Shown here one piece after another: positions 43,189 through 58,500 of a stretch of DNA of 64,000 nucleotides. How positions within the stretch are numbered: position 1 is the first letter of the stretch; every line of letters begins with the position of its first letter. Under the pieces are notes generated by a model. That model did not search any database and was not told where the DNA came from. It saw only the letters and a program-made list of their open reading frames with translations. Location: contig JAILCC010000013.1 in NCBI GenBank assembly GCA_024680555.1, forward strand, positions 1-64,000. Direction: 5' to 3'. The position numbers and the translations under genes are program-made. The stretch comes from a bacterium (GTDB taxonomy: Bacteria > Cyanobacteriota > Vampirovibrionia > Gastranaerophilales > JAILCC01).

Positions 43189-43543
43189 CTCTTCCCTTTA
43201 CAAAATTGTGTAAAATTCGTGTCCCCGTGACAATAAAAATCTTATCAAATTTGCCATGATTGCACAAATTTATTCAAAAATTATTTTAGACCATGCCCCC
43301 TATCTCTATTGAAACATGCCCGAAAGTCCATGGTGGCATGGGTTTCCATGAATTATTAAAAAATATAATAATGTTAACAAATGTTAACAACAATGAATAT
43401 TAAGCAGAACATTTAGTTTTGTAAAAAATATTTAAGTTATGTAAATAAAACTTAATAAGTGCTAAACAAATTGTGGCATGATTTGGCTAAAAGTAGTATA
43501 ATTATAATTGTACGTACGTTATTACAGAACCGGGTAATTGAAT
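43189..43543 (+). promoter_or_regulatory. Regulatory gap before the giant pilin-like gene
   Basis: 355 nt without a gene. It holds CATGCC (43315-43320) / GGCATG (43335-43340) as an inverted repeat, an exact tandem decamer ATGTTAACAA twice at 43371-43390 (each with the palindrome GTTAAC), and a TATAAT (43497-43502) with a weak -35 about 41 nt before the ATG. The tandem decamers could be operator sites; nothing identifies the regulator. Confidence 0.4.
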
Positions 43544-46500
43544 ATGAGTAGAAAGCATGCATTTACTTTGCCTGAAGTATTAGCTTCTTTGGCAATTTTA
43601 GGAATTGTTGCGCTTCTTATGTTAGCTGCAATAAGAAGTGACGAAAATACAGCACAGCTGTATAATGCGCAGTATGATAAGGTATACGAAGATGTGTACT
43701 CCGCATCGAAAATGGTATTAACACTTGACAGAAATGATACCATGAAGTTTGGTGCCGAGGAGGGGTCTGATGGTCTTAGAGCCGCTTTTGCCGACCGCCT
43801 TGATATCGCAGACACATGGGATCATGGTACTGGTTGGGCTTCTAGCGAGAATGATGCGCTTTCTAAGATAGGTGTGGATAAGGGGGACATTTCCGGTGTC
43901 ACCCTCAGTAACGGTACGAGAATCGGTTTTGTAAGTGCGAATAACGTAAGTGGAGGTGCTTCCGGTTTAGCCTCTACTATGGGATGGAGTGCAGATAATT
44001 TGGTAGGTGCTTTGGCTGTGGACTTGAATGGCAGCAATCCAAGAAACAGCTTGGGCAATGATCAATCCCTCATACCCTTGTATGCAGACGGTGTAAAACA
44101 AGATGCAAGGTCCGGACAATTGGCTGCGGATACTACTCAGTCTACAGTTTCATGTACGGACTTGTCAGACGCAAGTAAGGATATTGAGTGTAATATAGTT
44201 GGGGGAGAATGTGTTTGTAGTTGTACAAGAGTAGAAACGTACAATGGTCAAGAATTTCCAATGGTTAATATAAACGGTCAGTGTAAAAGCGACTGTTTAA
44301 ATATTGCCAGAAACCCCGAAGTGAATAATGCCAATGCCATGGTAGATTATTCTCGTGAAGATGGGCGTTGTTATTCTTGTAAAATGAGTGTTGAACACGA
44401 ATGTAATGCTAAAAGTTGGATATTTAACGACGTATCATGCGAATGTATAGATCCGACGGCACCATGTGAAGAACCCGGATTTGAACGTAATCAAACAACA
44501 GGTGCATGCGAATGTGCTTTAACTCCCGAAACATGTGGTCTTGCTCCAGGAGAAGAACTTCCTGAAGGAATGTGCGCATGTTGCGGTGCAGGTCAACTTG
44601 TTGGTGTAAATGGTCTATGTGTTGATGAAAATGAAGTGTGCGGTGAGGATAAACATGCAAATGCAAACAGAACCGGTTGTGAATGTCTTGTTATGAATCA
44701 AGATTGCGCAAGCGGTTTTTATAATACAGACACTTGTTCATGCGAATGTGATGCTGATGCTGGACGAGTTTCAAATGATATGACTAACGGAGCGGCACAA
44801 TGTGCTTGCGAGGGAAATACTGCTTGTGCGGAACACAATGGTACGTATGATGATATAAATACTTGTTCTTGTAATTGTCCTGCTCCATATATTCCTAACG
44901 GTGCGGTTGGTGCAGCTGCAGCTTGTGTTTGTAGTATGACTGCAAGCGGTTGTGCTGCGCAAAACGGTATTTTAAATGATATGGAATGTAAGTGTGAACC
45001 TTGTCCTGTCGGCACTTATCCTGAAAACGGCAATTGCGTAAAGGGTGATAATAATAGCGGCGACAATGGCAACGGAAATGGTGACAATGGTGATCAGCCC
45101 GGCACAGGCGGAGGCGGTGGAACATATTTGCCGGGAGTCTGCCCGACTAAATTTGGAATGAGCTTTGAAATAAAGGATGTAATAACCAATGTACCCAGAT
45201 GGGATGCGCCATATTACTGCTCAGAAAGAGGCTACAAACTTATAACAGATACACAACTTCTTGAATTAAGAAAAAGATTATTTAACGGTTGTTCTGTTTC
45301 TTCCGGCAGTCATTCAAATAAAACTGATACGGTTTATTCTTGTCCTTCCGGTTCAATAGATAATTCTTTATTAGAAAAATTGTCATTTGATGATGCTCAA
45401 ATCAATGGCAAATATTATATGTTATCTTCGGAAAGATATCAGTATGATGAATGTGAGGATTGTTATTGGGACGATACTATGTCTGGTTCAATTTCCCATT
45501 CAGACAATGAGTTTCATTATTCTCCCTACGATTCATACTATGAGCGATATTATTATGGAGACGATGATGAATATTACTGGGAGGAAGAAGTAGGTGTAGC
45601 TATATGCGTGGAAGATGGTGATTTCCCCCATGAAGTGAAAAATAATGTATGCTTATACACTCCTGCTGCAAATTGTAATGCCGGTGATATCATAATTAGT
45701 GATGCAAGGGGTTTATATAACATCAGAAATAACCTCTCTGCAAATTATTGTTTGGTTGCAGACATCGATTTGGCTGCACAAAAGAATAAAATTCCCAAGT
45801 ATGATGAAGCAAAAGGTTGGGATCCGATAGAAGGTCCGCCTGAATACTGTTACTATTACGATGAATTTAATTATTGCGAAGCTTATTATGGATTTAGCGG
45901 TACATTTAACGGTAACGGACATACTATAAGCAATTTATACATAAACCGTCCTGATGAACTTGAAACAGGCTTGTTTGGATATGTAGCACGCGGTGCAACG
46001 ATTAAAAATCTTGGTCTTGCAAATGTTAATGTTTCCGGTGCAAGGAACACAGGTGCATTGGCAGGAAACAACTATGGTAATATTACAAATACGTATGTTA
46101 CCGGTAAAGTTGTCGGTTCACGTCCTTATATAGGCGGACTTGTTGGTTCAAACGGCGGAGTTATTAACAGTTCCGTTTCCGCTGCGAATGTTGAAAGTGA
46201 TACTGTTGCTACCGGCGGTATTGTCGGAAGTAACTTTGGCGGAGAAACTATGAACTCATATTTCACCGGAACCGTAACAAGTACAAGCTGTTGGATTGGC
46301 GGTGTTGCCGGAGATGGTTATTATGGCGAATTGAAAAATAGTTATTCAATTGGTCATGTGTATGCTGATTGTGATGCCGGTGGCGTACAAGGTTTAGTTA
46401 CCGGTGCAACAGTTAAAGATTCTTATTCGGATTCTACAGTACAAAATATTCCGGCTATAGGTACAAACAATGGAAGTGTTACAAATGTAAGAGCTCTTAC

Positions 46501-49500
46501 AACTTCGCAAATGAAAGTTTCTAAGACTTCCAGAAATATTTATAAGAACTGGCCGTCAGATATTTGGTGCTTTAATTGCGGCAACTATCCGGTATTAAAA
46601 GATATGCCGAAAGGAACACCTCAGCCTTCCGGTGCAAATTCTTGCGGAAGAGCATGTTCTTGTCCTGCAGCTTCAACAGGTACTTATGATGAGTGTACAT
46701 GCATAGGAGGTGCGCCTCTATACGAATCATTAGACAATATTTGTCAAACTTGTGCTCAAGCGACAAGTGATGCAACACCATATTGGAATAGTGAAACCCA
46801 CCAATGTGAAGCGTGTCCTGCAGATAAACCATACTATAACGGATATGGTTGTTTGCCTTGTAGTGATACTGCATTTCCTATACAACAGGGTAACAAGTGC
46901 GTATCTTGCGCATCTGTTGACAGTACAAAACCATATTGGAACGGAACAGAATGTATAGCGTGTCCTAATGGAATGGATTGCAGTAATCCTGTAAATCCGG
47001 ATAAGCCTGAATGTCCTGCTATATATAAATTAACAGGTCCTACTGAGGAAGGCAATTGCGGTGCAGGTTATATTGCTATAACGACACCTGAGCAGCTTGC
47101 CCAAATAGGTAATTGCTATCCATCAAATGCAAATTATTGTTTGATGAATAGTATAGATTTGTCTAATTTCGGTTCAACATATGATGGTGGCGAAGGATGG
47201 CTGCCTATTTCAGGCTATCAAGGTACATTCGATGGTAATGGTCATGCCATTAAAAATTTGTATATGAACAGACATAATATAAATGGACCATTCTATGGCC
47301 TTTTTGAACAATTAAGAAATAGTACTATTAAGAATTTATCCCTTCTCAATGAGTATATAAATATAATTGCTATTAAAACACGTAGTAACAGTGTTGGCTA
47401 TATTGGTGGACTAGCAGGTTCTCTCAGTACCAATACTACTGTTGAAAGGGTATATATAGATGCAAATATAACATTAAACAGTATGGTTGGAGAACAACAG
47501 TCAATGGCTGGCGGTGTTGCTGCTGGTACCAGTTCTTCTACAGTTATTCGAAATGTACATACTGATGGCAGTGTAACAGTAAATAATACCGGTGGAGGGC
47601 AAAATTCATTTGCAGGTGGTATTATTGGGAATGATGGAGGAGCAAAGATATCAGATTGCCGTTCTGATGTAAATGTAACATCTGTTTCAAACGGACAAAA
47701 TGCAGTTGCCGGAGGTATTGCTGGATGGTATATTGCGGATAATTATTATAAATCGAAAATGGTCAATTGTATTGCAACAGGTAAAATAAATGGTAGATAT
47801 GGTGGCGGAGTAGTGGGTTACTATCAGGATTATGGTAGAAATGAAGGCGGGCATATAGAAAGTAGTCTTTATTTTGATACCCAAGCAACAGAAACAGCAA
47901 AAGGTACAGGAAACAATAAATCTGTTGATGCTATTACAGGACTCACTACAGCACAAAGCCACAAAACCAACCTTGACGATGTTTATACAGGTTGGTCAAC
48001 TACTGATTGGTGTTTCTCTTGCGGCGATTATCCTGTATTGAAAAATATGCCCGAGGGCGCTCCGGATGGCTCAGCTTGTGCATTGCAATGTTCAACATGT
48101 CCGAGTGACTCTTGGGATTACGGCAGAGATAGCAGCGGCAATCTCCAATGCGATTGTTCGTTCAATCCTCAAACGTATGATTATGTTTATAACGTTTCTT
48201 ATAACTCAACACTAAACAGATGTGATTTCTTCTGTCCTGCTGAGTCAACCGGAGAATATCCGGACTGTGATTGCTCGGCTAACACAGGAAATGAGTTATA
48301 TGATAATTATTATAATTATTGTACAAGTTGCTATAGCATGTACTGGCATTACAGTCCTCGTTGGAATAATGAAACTAAACAGTGTGAGGCTTGTCCGTCA
48401 GAAACTCCGTTCTTTAGCGAATGGGATAATGCATGTATAACTTGTGCAGATTATGATATCAATACGCCTGTTTGGGATAGTAACGAGTTCTATTGCAAAT
48501 CTTGTTATGATGCTGACAATTCAAGACCGTATTGGACAGGAACAGAGTGTGTATCTTGCGCTTCTGTTGATGCAAGCAAACCGGTATGGAATACTTCAAC
48601 CAATGAATGTACTACATGCGAACTTTCAACATTTGGTGAAAAATCATATTGGAACGGAACAGAGTGCGTATCTTGCGAAAGTGTCGATTCTACAAAAACG
48701 GCATGGAACGGAAGTGAATGCGTATCTTGTTCATCGTTGAATTCAAGTAAGCCCGGTTGGTTAATCAATGCGTGCGTAACTTGTCCGGATTCGTTGTATC
48801 CTGTACAACAAGGTGATGCTTGTGTATCATGTGCATCTATAGATTCGGCAACACCGTATTGGAACGGAACAGAATGCGTTGCATGTCTAGACGGTGTAAA
48901 TTGTTCAGGTGATGTTCCGAAACTTACCGGAGAAACACCTGAAGGCAATTGCGGCAGCGGTTATATTGCTATAACAAGTGTTGCTCAATTGGCTGTTATC
49001 GGCAGAGATAGCAGATATCCTTTGAATGGTAATTATTGCGTAATGAACGATATAGATATCAGCAGTTACTCTGAAAGTGCTGTTGGCGGTTGGTTGCCGA
49101 TAGGTACTTCAGTTGGTTCATTCACAGGTACTTTGGACGGTAACGGACATACAATTAACGGCTTATATATTTCAAGAGGTTATCCGGGCGTTGAATCTCA
49201 AGGTCTGATTGGAAAAACGCATAACGCAACCATTAAAAACATAAGACTTCAAAATGTAAATATTGCTGATGCTTGGGCATGGGTTGGTGGACTTGTCGGT
49301 TCATCAGATTCAACTACAAATATAATAAATTCATCAGTATCCGGTAGTATTACCGGTGAAGCTATTGTCGGCGGTTTGGTCGGCGGCGGATATTACAATA
49401 TCAAGAATTCATATTCAACAGGTACCGTTGTTGTTCACGGTTCTCGTGGTGGCGGTCTTGTTGGTGAATTGTCCGGTAATATAGAAAATTCATTCTCAAC

Positions 49501-52500
49501 TGCGAGCGTCACCGGTGTAGAATACCTCGGTGGACTTGTAGGTTGGTCAATATACAGACAAGCAACAATTAAAGATTCCTATGCGACAGGTGATATAACC
49601 GGTAACGCAGACTATGCATACGGCGACATTGGCGGTTTGGTCGGCTCTATACGTGATGGCGGTACTGTACAAAACTGCTATTCCACAGGAAGAGTTGTTG
49701 GCCAAAACTCTAACCAAGGCGGTTTGTTAGGTTATAAAAATGCTACTGTTACGAATTCATACTATGACAGAGAAACATCCGGTCAAACCGATACAGGCAA
49801 GGGTACACCTCTTACTACGGCTCAGATGAAATCTATCGCAGCAGACAATACTTATGTGGGTTGGTCTGAAGATGTATGGTGCTTCGGCTGCAGCGATTAT
49901 CCTCATCTTAAAAATATGCCGGAAGGCGCACCGGGTTGGACTTTGTGTGCAAGAAGCTGCGGCTCTTGTCCTTTAGGTTCAAAAGGTACATATCCTTCAT
50001 GCTCTTGCAGAGAAGGTTATGAATATAGCGAATTTGCTAATTTGTGCGCAGTTCCTTGTCCTAACAACGGTTCTATATACGATTATCCGAATTGTGATTG
50101 TTCTGGTGAAGACGGACATAACAGATATGATTACGTTACAAATACTTGCGTAAGTTGTGCTGTTTATGGTTCAGACTTACCAATTTGGAACGGCAGCGAA
50201 TGTATTTCTTGCGCAAGTGCAACAAGCGCATTAACTCCGTACTGGGATGGTACTCAATGTACAAATGTTCCCGATGGAATGGAATATGATGAAGAAGACG
50301 ATATAATCAGATTGACTGCTCCTACAGACAAAGGCTATTGTGATGCGGGATATATAGCTATATTCTCTGCTCATCAAATGGCTCTAATCGGTCAAGACAG
50401 CAGATATTCTCTATCAGATAGATATTGTCTGATGAACGATATCAACCTTGGCAACTATTCATCCAATACTGCTAACGGTTGGTTGCCTATAGGTGATAAT
50501 AAGAATGCGTTTACCGGTACTTTTGACGGTAATATGCAAACTATAAGCGGTTTGTTCATAAATCGTCCGTCTACCGGATATAATGGTTTGTTCGGCCGCA
50601 CGAATAATGCTACATTAAAAAATGTTATTATAGCAAATGCGGATTTAGCAAGTGTGGGCGGCACCTATTCAGGAATACTTGTTGGCTATAGCACTGGCGG
50701 CAGTATCAATAACGTAGGAACTTCCGGTTCTATAGCGGGTGCAGGTTCTTATGTTGGTGGTCTCGTGGGAGCTACATCCAATACGTCAATACAAAAGTCA
50801 TACTCTACGGCAAATGTTACCGGCGGAACTTATGTCGGTGGTTTGATAGGTAGGTATGTTTCTAACAGTATAAAATACTGTTATGCTACAGGTGATGTCG
50901 AAGGTATAAATCAAGTTGGCGGTTTTGTGGGTGATTTATCGGGACATGCATATTATTGTTACGCATTAGGTGATGTAGTAGCTACCGGAAATAGTGCAAT
51001 AGCTGGCGGCTTTGCCGGAACATTAGGATGGAATCTGTACGATTCATTTGCTCGAGGCAATGTTACTGTTTTGGGTACCGGTGCAAATACACAAGCAGGC
51101 GGATTGGCGGGTCAACAGTCAACTCAAAACGGTTCTGTATCTCGTTCTTATTCTACCGGTACGGTTATGGCTATAGAAGGAAAAATCGGTGCGTTTATTG
51201 GTAATAGACTAACCAATACAAATATAACAGCTAATACTGCTAACTATTATAATTCTGATACTGCAGGAGACCTTCCTGGTATTGGAGATGGTAATACAGA
51301 TACAATAGAAGTGACAGGCGTTCCCAGCGGCGTTTTGATGTCATCCAAAAACCCTGTAAACTTGTATTCGTCTTGGAATGCAAATATTTGGTGCTTCAAT
51401 TGCGGAGCTTATCCTGTTCTTAAAGATATGCCTGACGGGGCATTTAGTGCTTCAAGCTGCGGAGCGGTATGCGCATGCCCTACAGAGGCAACCGGTGAAT
51501 ATGGTAATAGCGACGGTTCAGCATATCCTACTTGTAGATGCTCAGGTATAAACAAAAAATATGTATATGATGAATGGAATAACATTTGTCAGTCTTGTGC
51601 TGAAATAAATGCAGAAAAACCATATTGGACAGGCACAATATGTTCAATCTCTTGTGAAAATCAATTGTACCCTGTACAAGGTGAAGATGAGTGTCATTAT
51701 TGCAGCTATGTTGATGAAAATAAACCGTACTACGATGGTGCGGAATGTAAAGAAACTCCTGACAATATGGATTGTACAGAAAAAGGTACTTGTACTCTCA
51801 AGGGTGAGACATCCGAAGGCAATTGCGGAGAAGGGTATATTGCTATAACATATCCTGCTCAACTACATGCAATCGGCAGACACGAAGATTATCCGTTGGA
51901 TGCTAACTATTGTTTAATGAAGAATATTGACCTCTCTGCTTATTCATCAGGCGAAGGTTGGGAACCAATCGGTACTTCAGCGCAAGCATTTACCGGTATA
52001 TTTGACGGTAACGGAAAAGAAATTTCAAATCTCCATATAAACAGACCAAATGTTGATTATCAAGGTTTGTTCGGAAGAGTTCAAAGAGCAACAATATCAA
52101 ATCTCGGATTGGTTAATGTAGATGTTACAGGTAGAAGTTATGTGGGCGGTATTTCCGGTGGTAACCCACGTTCTGTTACTGACGATGGTATAAAAATTGA
52201 CAAATGCTATGCTACAGGTACGGTCAATGGCTCTTCCTATGTAGGTGGTTTGCTAGGTCAAGGTTACGGTACATTTGTTAAGATTTCAAATTCATATTTT
52301 GATGGTACTGTTTCTGGGGGTAGTAATGTCGGAGGTATTGCTGGTGTATCGTTCTATTATTCTAATACTAGTACTGTTGAAAAATGTTATGCCTTAGGTT
52401 CAGTAAGTGGTAGTAATTATGTTGGGGGTATAACCGGCTCTGGTAATCTTGCAAGAACTTTCTTCTCTGGTTCAGTAAGAGGTAGTAATTATGTGGGTGG

Positions 52501-55500
52501 GGTTTCTGGATATGGTTATGCTAGTTCTTCATATGCTTCAGGTTCAGTTAGCGGAAATAATTATGTTGGCGGAATTTCCGGTATATTGAACTTTACGTAT
52601 GTAGTGGTATCCGGTTCTTATGCTGCAGCACGAGTTACAGGTACAGGCAGTAGTGTCGGAGGTCTTGTTGGATTTTCTTATGCTTCGCTTCCTATTTCTG
52701 CTTCATACTTCAATACCGATACAACAAATCAAACAAAGCCTATAGGTAACTCCAATGAAGAAAAATATAATTATGCAGCTGTTAATACAGAACAAATGTA
52801 TTCTATACCAAACGAAACGGTTTATAATGGTTGGTCTGAAGCTATATGGTGTTTCTTCTGCGGTGATTACCCTGTACTGAAAGGTATGCCTGAGGGTGCG
52901 CCTGATGTATCATATTGTGCATTTGATTGCGAAAATTGCCCGCCTCATTCAAACGGTGATTATCCTTCATGCTCATGTACTGATGACAACGCTGTATATA
53001 GTCAGGTTAAAAACCAATGTATATATTCTTGTCCCGAAAATATGGACGGGAAATATCCTAAGTGCGATTGCTCCTCTAATGCGGGACATGAAGCATATAA
53101 TGTTGCTGAAAATATTTGTGTAAATTGCGCATCTTTGGATCCGACAACACCTGTATGGAACGGCAACGCTTGTGTTTCTTGTACTCAAGCAACAAGCAGC
53201 GATACTCCTTATTGGAACGGTTCAACATGTTCAGCATGTCCTAACGGATATGAATGTTCTGAAGTTATAAAACTTACCGGTCCGACGGAAAAAGGCTATT
53301 GCGATGCAGGTTATATAGCAATATTCTCACCTGAACAATTGCTCAAGATAGGTATTGATGAACATTATCCGCTTGATGCTAACTATTGCTTGATGAACAA
53401 TATTAACGCATCTCGTGGTAGTTTTGGTCATCAATTTATTAAAGGTTGGACTCCGATTGGTACATACACGGATAAAGAAGATAATAACCCATTCACAGGT
53501 ATATTTGATGGTAACGGCAACGAAATAACAAATCTCTATATAAGAAATAGCGGTTTGGAACGAGTAGGCTTGTTCGGCTATATTACGGGTACTGTTAAAA
53601 ACCTTGGTATAGTCAATGCAGCTATATCCAATGACAAACCTTTTGCAGGTATTCTTGCAGGTCAGGCAGGAGATGATTCTGTCATTGAGAATGTGTATGT
53701 CAAAGGTACTATTAAAGCTCCATTCTTTGTTGGCGGTATGATTGGTTACGGTAAAATTAAGTCAATGAAGGATTCCTATGCTGAAGTAGATGTTACTGCT
53801 ACTCAAAATAGTACACAAGCGATACAAAATCACTGGCATAGTTATACGAGAGATGATGGTACTGGCGGCTTGATTGGCTTTGCTTTGCCTTCTTCCAGTA
53901 ACACTTATGCTTCCAGTGTTGTTATTCAAAATGTTCATGTTTCCGGAAATGTAAAAGGTACCATAAATGTCGGCGGTTTGATAGGTTATGGTAAAATCGG
54001 CATAAAAGATTCTTATACTACTTGTGATGTTCAAGGTACGTCTACTGTCGGCGGATTTATAGGTAATAGACCTAGTGGTTCGAGCGGTTCTGTAACCAAT
54101 TGCCATGCTACAGGTAATGTAAAATCAACCGGCGGGTATGTTGGTGGCTTTGTCGGATACACTTCTTGGGGCTCTGTGTCTAATTGTTATGCTACCGGTG
54201 ATGTAGAAGGTACAGATGGCGATGTCGGTGGTTTTGCCGGTTTAGGACAAAGCATTAGCAGTTCATACGCTACCGGTAATGTTACAGGTAAAGGCTCAAA
54301 TGTATCAACCGGAGGTTTTGCCGGTGCTACGACTATTTCCAGTGGTGCAAGTAAATGTTTCTCAACCGGAAATGTAGTTTCCTCAGGTAAATCTGCCGGA
54401 GGTTTTGCGGGAAGAATTATACCTGAACCAAATACATCTTATTCAACATCCAGTTTTGATAGCTTTGCCGGAGTTGTAAATTGTTATTCAACAGGTGATA
54501 TAGATTCTACGGCTACATATACCGGTGGTTTTGCAGGCACTACATTTAAGTCTGGTGTAAAATACAGCTATACATTAAGTCATATAAATTCTCACGGAGA
54601 ATATGTCGGAGGATTCTTCGGTTTGCGTGGTGATGCAGAAACAGGAGAATACCAAGGCGGTTGTGCTGCAGTATTCTATAATATCGATAATACAGGTGTT
54701 GTTCCTGCAGTTGCTATAGGTAGTGACGATAATGTATATGGCTTACCTACAGAAAACTTGATGGTTTCAAAGAATAATTATAACCAATACAGTACTTGGG
54801 ATAGCGGTGTTTGGTGCTTCAATTGCGGGGCATATCCTCAACTGAAAGGTATGCCTGCAGGTGCCCCGAGTACAACGTCTTGCGACTTTGCTTGTTCTTG
54901 TCCTACAGGTTCAACAGGTGCTTACGGTTCATGTAATTGTGCTACTGCAGGAACGACTACACCATTCTATAATGTTGTAGATAACGTTTGCGAAGCTTGT
55001 AGCGTAATTCATCCGGAAGCAACATTCTGGAACGGTACAAGATGTGTACCTTCTTGCGCATCTACCATCAATCCTGTATATAGCGATGGCGAATGTATAA
55101 GTTGTACTCAAGCAACGAGTGCGGAAACACCATACTGGAACGGTGCGGAATGTACAGCTTGTCCTGATAATATGGATTGCAGCGGCAGTGTTCCGAAATT
55201 GACTGGTGAAACACCGGAAGGTAATTGCGGTGCAGGTTATATTGCAATTTCTTCAGCAGGTCAATTATCTCAAATCGGCGCTAACTCAAATTATCCTCTG
55301 AGCGCTAATTACTGCTTGCTGAACGATATCAGTTTGGCTGAATTCGGTTCTAACTTTGAAGGCGGAGCCGGTTGGGTACCTATCGGTAACTATGCTGAAA
55401 ATAAAAATAGCAAGTTTACAGGTACTTTTGACGGTAACGGAAAAGCAATAAGTGATATATATATATATAGACCTAAAAACATAGTAGGTATGTTTGCTAA

Positions 55501-58500
55501 CAGACCGACAGATTATCAAGGTTTGTTTGGCTATACTGAAAATGCTACAATCAAGAACCTGACACTTACTGGTGTAGATATTACCGCAAATAATACAATA
55601 GGTGCTATGGTTGCATATAAAAAAGGCGGTACTATTACCAATGTTAGCGTAAATGGTGTATTGAAAGGTAACAACAACATAGGTGGTGTTGCCGGAGTAA
55701 GCTATGGCGATATTACAAATGCAGATGTAGATATTGAAATAGGCGGAATAGCTGCTAATGCAACAGCTTCAAGCTACTGCGGTGCTATAGCCGGATATTT
55801 ATACGAAGGTACGATATCAGAATGTACTTCGTCCGGTACTATCAATGCTGCAGGTGGCGGTATTGCAGGTTATATCGGAACAAATGCTTCAATAACCAAC
55901 TCTCACACTTCAGCATATATTAAAGGCAGCGGCGGCGGCTTGGTATCCTATGTTGACAAAACATCCAGCGTATCGCATTCTTATGCTACAGGTGATGTTG
56001 CTAGCGGTGCAGGTTTTGTCCAAAGTAACTCTGGTAACATATCCTACTGCTACTCCACCGGTAAGGTTTCCAGTGGTGCTGGTTTTGCATACTATAACTA
56101 CGGTAAAATATCCTCTGCGTTTACGACAGGTGATGTCGTCGGTTCTAATACGGCAGGATTTGTATATTCCAACGGCGGTACTTATCAGTATTACGACGAA
56201 CAACAAAAGAAATATGTATACGCAGGCTACGATGCGGAAATTAAAGATTGTTATTGTACCGGCAGAGTAAAACTCACGAACAGCTATTACTATAATATGT
56301 CCAGCCTCTCATTAGGTGCTTTTGTCGGTCAAAATACTTATGGTGCTAAGATTACAAATTGTTATACTATAAGCAGATTCTCCGTAAACAATAACAGTGA
56401 TAACAGTCCTGAAGCTTCCGGCGGCTTTGTTGGAAGAATAGTCGGCAATTCATCTTATGGTTACGGAAATATTTCTGATTCATATTACAATACGGATTAT
56501 GTAAGCAAGAGACTCAATGCAATAGGCGTATATCCGGAAGAATATACAGAAACGGTTATAGGCCTGACATCTACTCAAATGTCAGTACCAAAGAAACCAA
56601 ACAATCCATACGCAAATTGGGATGATAGCAAGTGGTGCTTTAATTGCGGAACATTCCCGCAACTTAAAGGTATGCCGGAAGGCGCACCGGCTGCTAATTC
56701 TTGCGGCACGAATTGTGCTTGTCCTGACGGTTCAACCGGAACGTACAGTTCTTGCGAATGTACAAGAAACAGGGCTACATACGATCCGATGAGAAACGAA
56801 TGCTCATATAATTGTCCGTATGAAGCTGCTGAGGGCAGTGAATATCCGGCATGTGATTGTTCCGCTAATGGCGGCAGTGAGGCATTTGATTCGGTATTGA
56901 ATGTATGTGCAAGTTGCGATGCTATAAATAAGAAAACTCCGCTATGGAGTGCAGATAGAAATGAATGTATACCTTGTTCTTCTCAAAATGCTGCAACTCC
57001 TGCTTGGGATGATGTAAACGGAACATGTTCTACATGTATGTTGGCTACAGACGGTCAAAGACCGAAATTCAGAAAAGTTTGTCCTGCAGGAATGTATTTG
57101 TATGGTGATGAATGTCGTATCCCGAATACGCCTGTTTGTAAATTTACTGTCGGTTCGCTATGCTTAGTTGATAAAATGGCACGTTATGATGAAGAAACAA
57201 ATCCTGACGGATTTACACCAATTCTTTCTAGTACCGAAACTGAAGAAATGGTTGCTCAATATAACCTAGGTACTATTCATTCTGGAGAAGATGCAAATGA
57301 CTACTGGGCAGGTGCAATGAAGTACTGTCAAGACAGAGGTGCAAGACTTGCTACTCCGAATGAAATAATGGAATTGGCAAAAGCTATATACAACGAAGAA
57401 TTCAGCTTGTGCGAAGGCGAATGTACTGTTACAAATGAAAGCCACACAGGTGTACAAGGTGATGTTTGTTGTGCCGTAAGAAGGACTATTGACGGTATAG
57501 AAATGAGATGGGACGGTCAATATGAAGAAATGATTGATTGGCTCACTGACGGTATGTGGGAAAAGACATACGTTTGGACAAGTGCAGGTAACTCTGATTT
57601 GAGAGCATATAGAGTACTCTTCGATTATGATCGTTTCACTTGCTCTGCTTCCAATCGTACAGTTACCAACACAATGGCTCTTTGTGTAGCTGATGCAGGT
57701 ACATTTACTCAAGAACCTGAATATGGCTGCTATGCTTGCGGTACTGGTTCGCATTATGATGAAGCTACGGACAGATGTATTTGTAACGTCGGATATTATG
57801 GTGATGGTGATGTATGTATACCTTGCGGAACTAACGCATCTACCGCATCCATAGATTCTCCTGATTCCTCGTACTGTATGTGTAATCAAGGCTACTACGG
57901 CGATGGTTTGATTTGTGATGCTTGTCCGAGCAATTCATATTGCCCAGGTGGCGGAAATGAGCCTACATTCTGTGATGAAGGCACTTGGTACTATGAAGGA
58001 GAGTGCTTGCCTGTGTGCGGTGAAAATGCAGTTATTATAAACGGTGTATGCAAAGTTATTGCTCAAAGTGGTACTTGCGAAGCAGGTTATATCGGTATAA
58101 CTTCCGCACAAGACCTTGCTAAAATTGGTAATGACAGTAATTATCCGTTGAATGGTAACAATGCGAAGTATTGCTTGATGAATAATATAAGTCTGTCAGA
58201 ATATGCTTCTGGCGAAGGTTGGACTCCGATAGGTGATTATGCGACAGATACAAGTAATCAATTTAAAGGCATATTTGACGGTAATAATAAAGTAATATCA
58301 GGTTTAACCATAAACAGAGGTGATTCTAATTACCAAGGCTTGTTTGGATATGTAAGTGGCGGCGAAATAAGAAATCTTGGCGTCAATGTTAATAGAATTT
58401 CAGGCAAGTCGATTGTTGGTGGTATTGCTGGCGAAGTGGCCGGCAGGTCAATAAATCATTCATACGTAATAATTTCTGACAGTATCAATTCTGCAGGTTC

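Noticed and set aside
43471-43490. Sigma-54 promoter (TGGCATGATTTGGCT)
   Set aside because: The GG and GC elements are one base too close for the required -24/-12 spacing.
57266-57889. A 207-codon minus-strand frame inside the pilin-like giant gene
   Set aside because: Composition is that of an antisense shadow, with no start signals or recognised motif; the plus frame is continuous with repeat structure.
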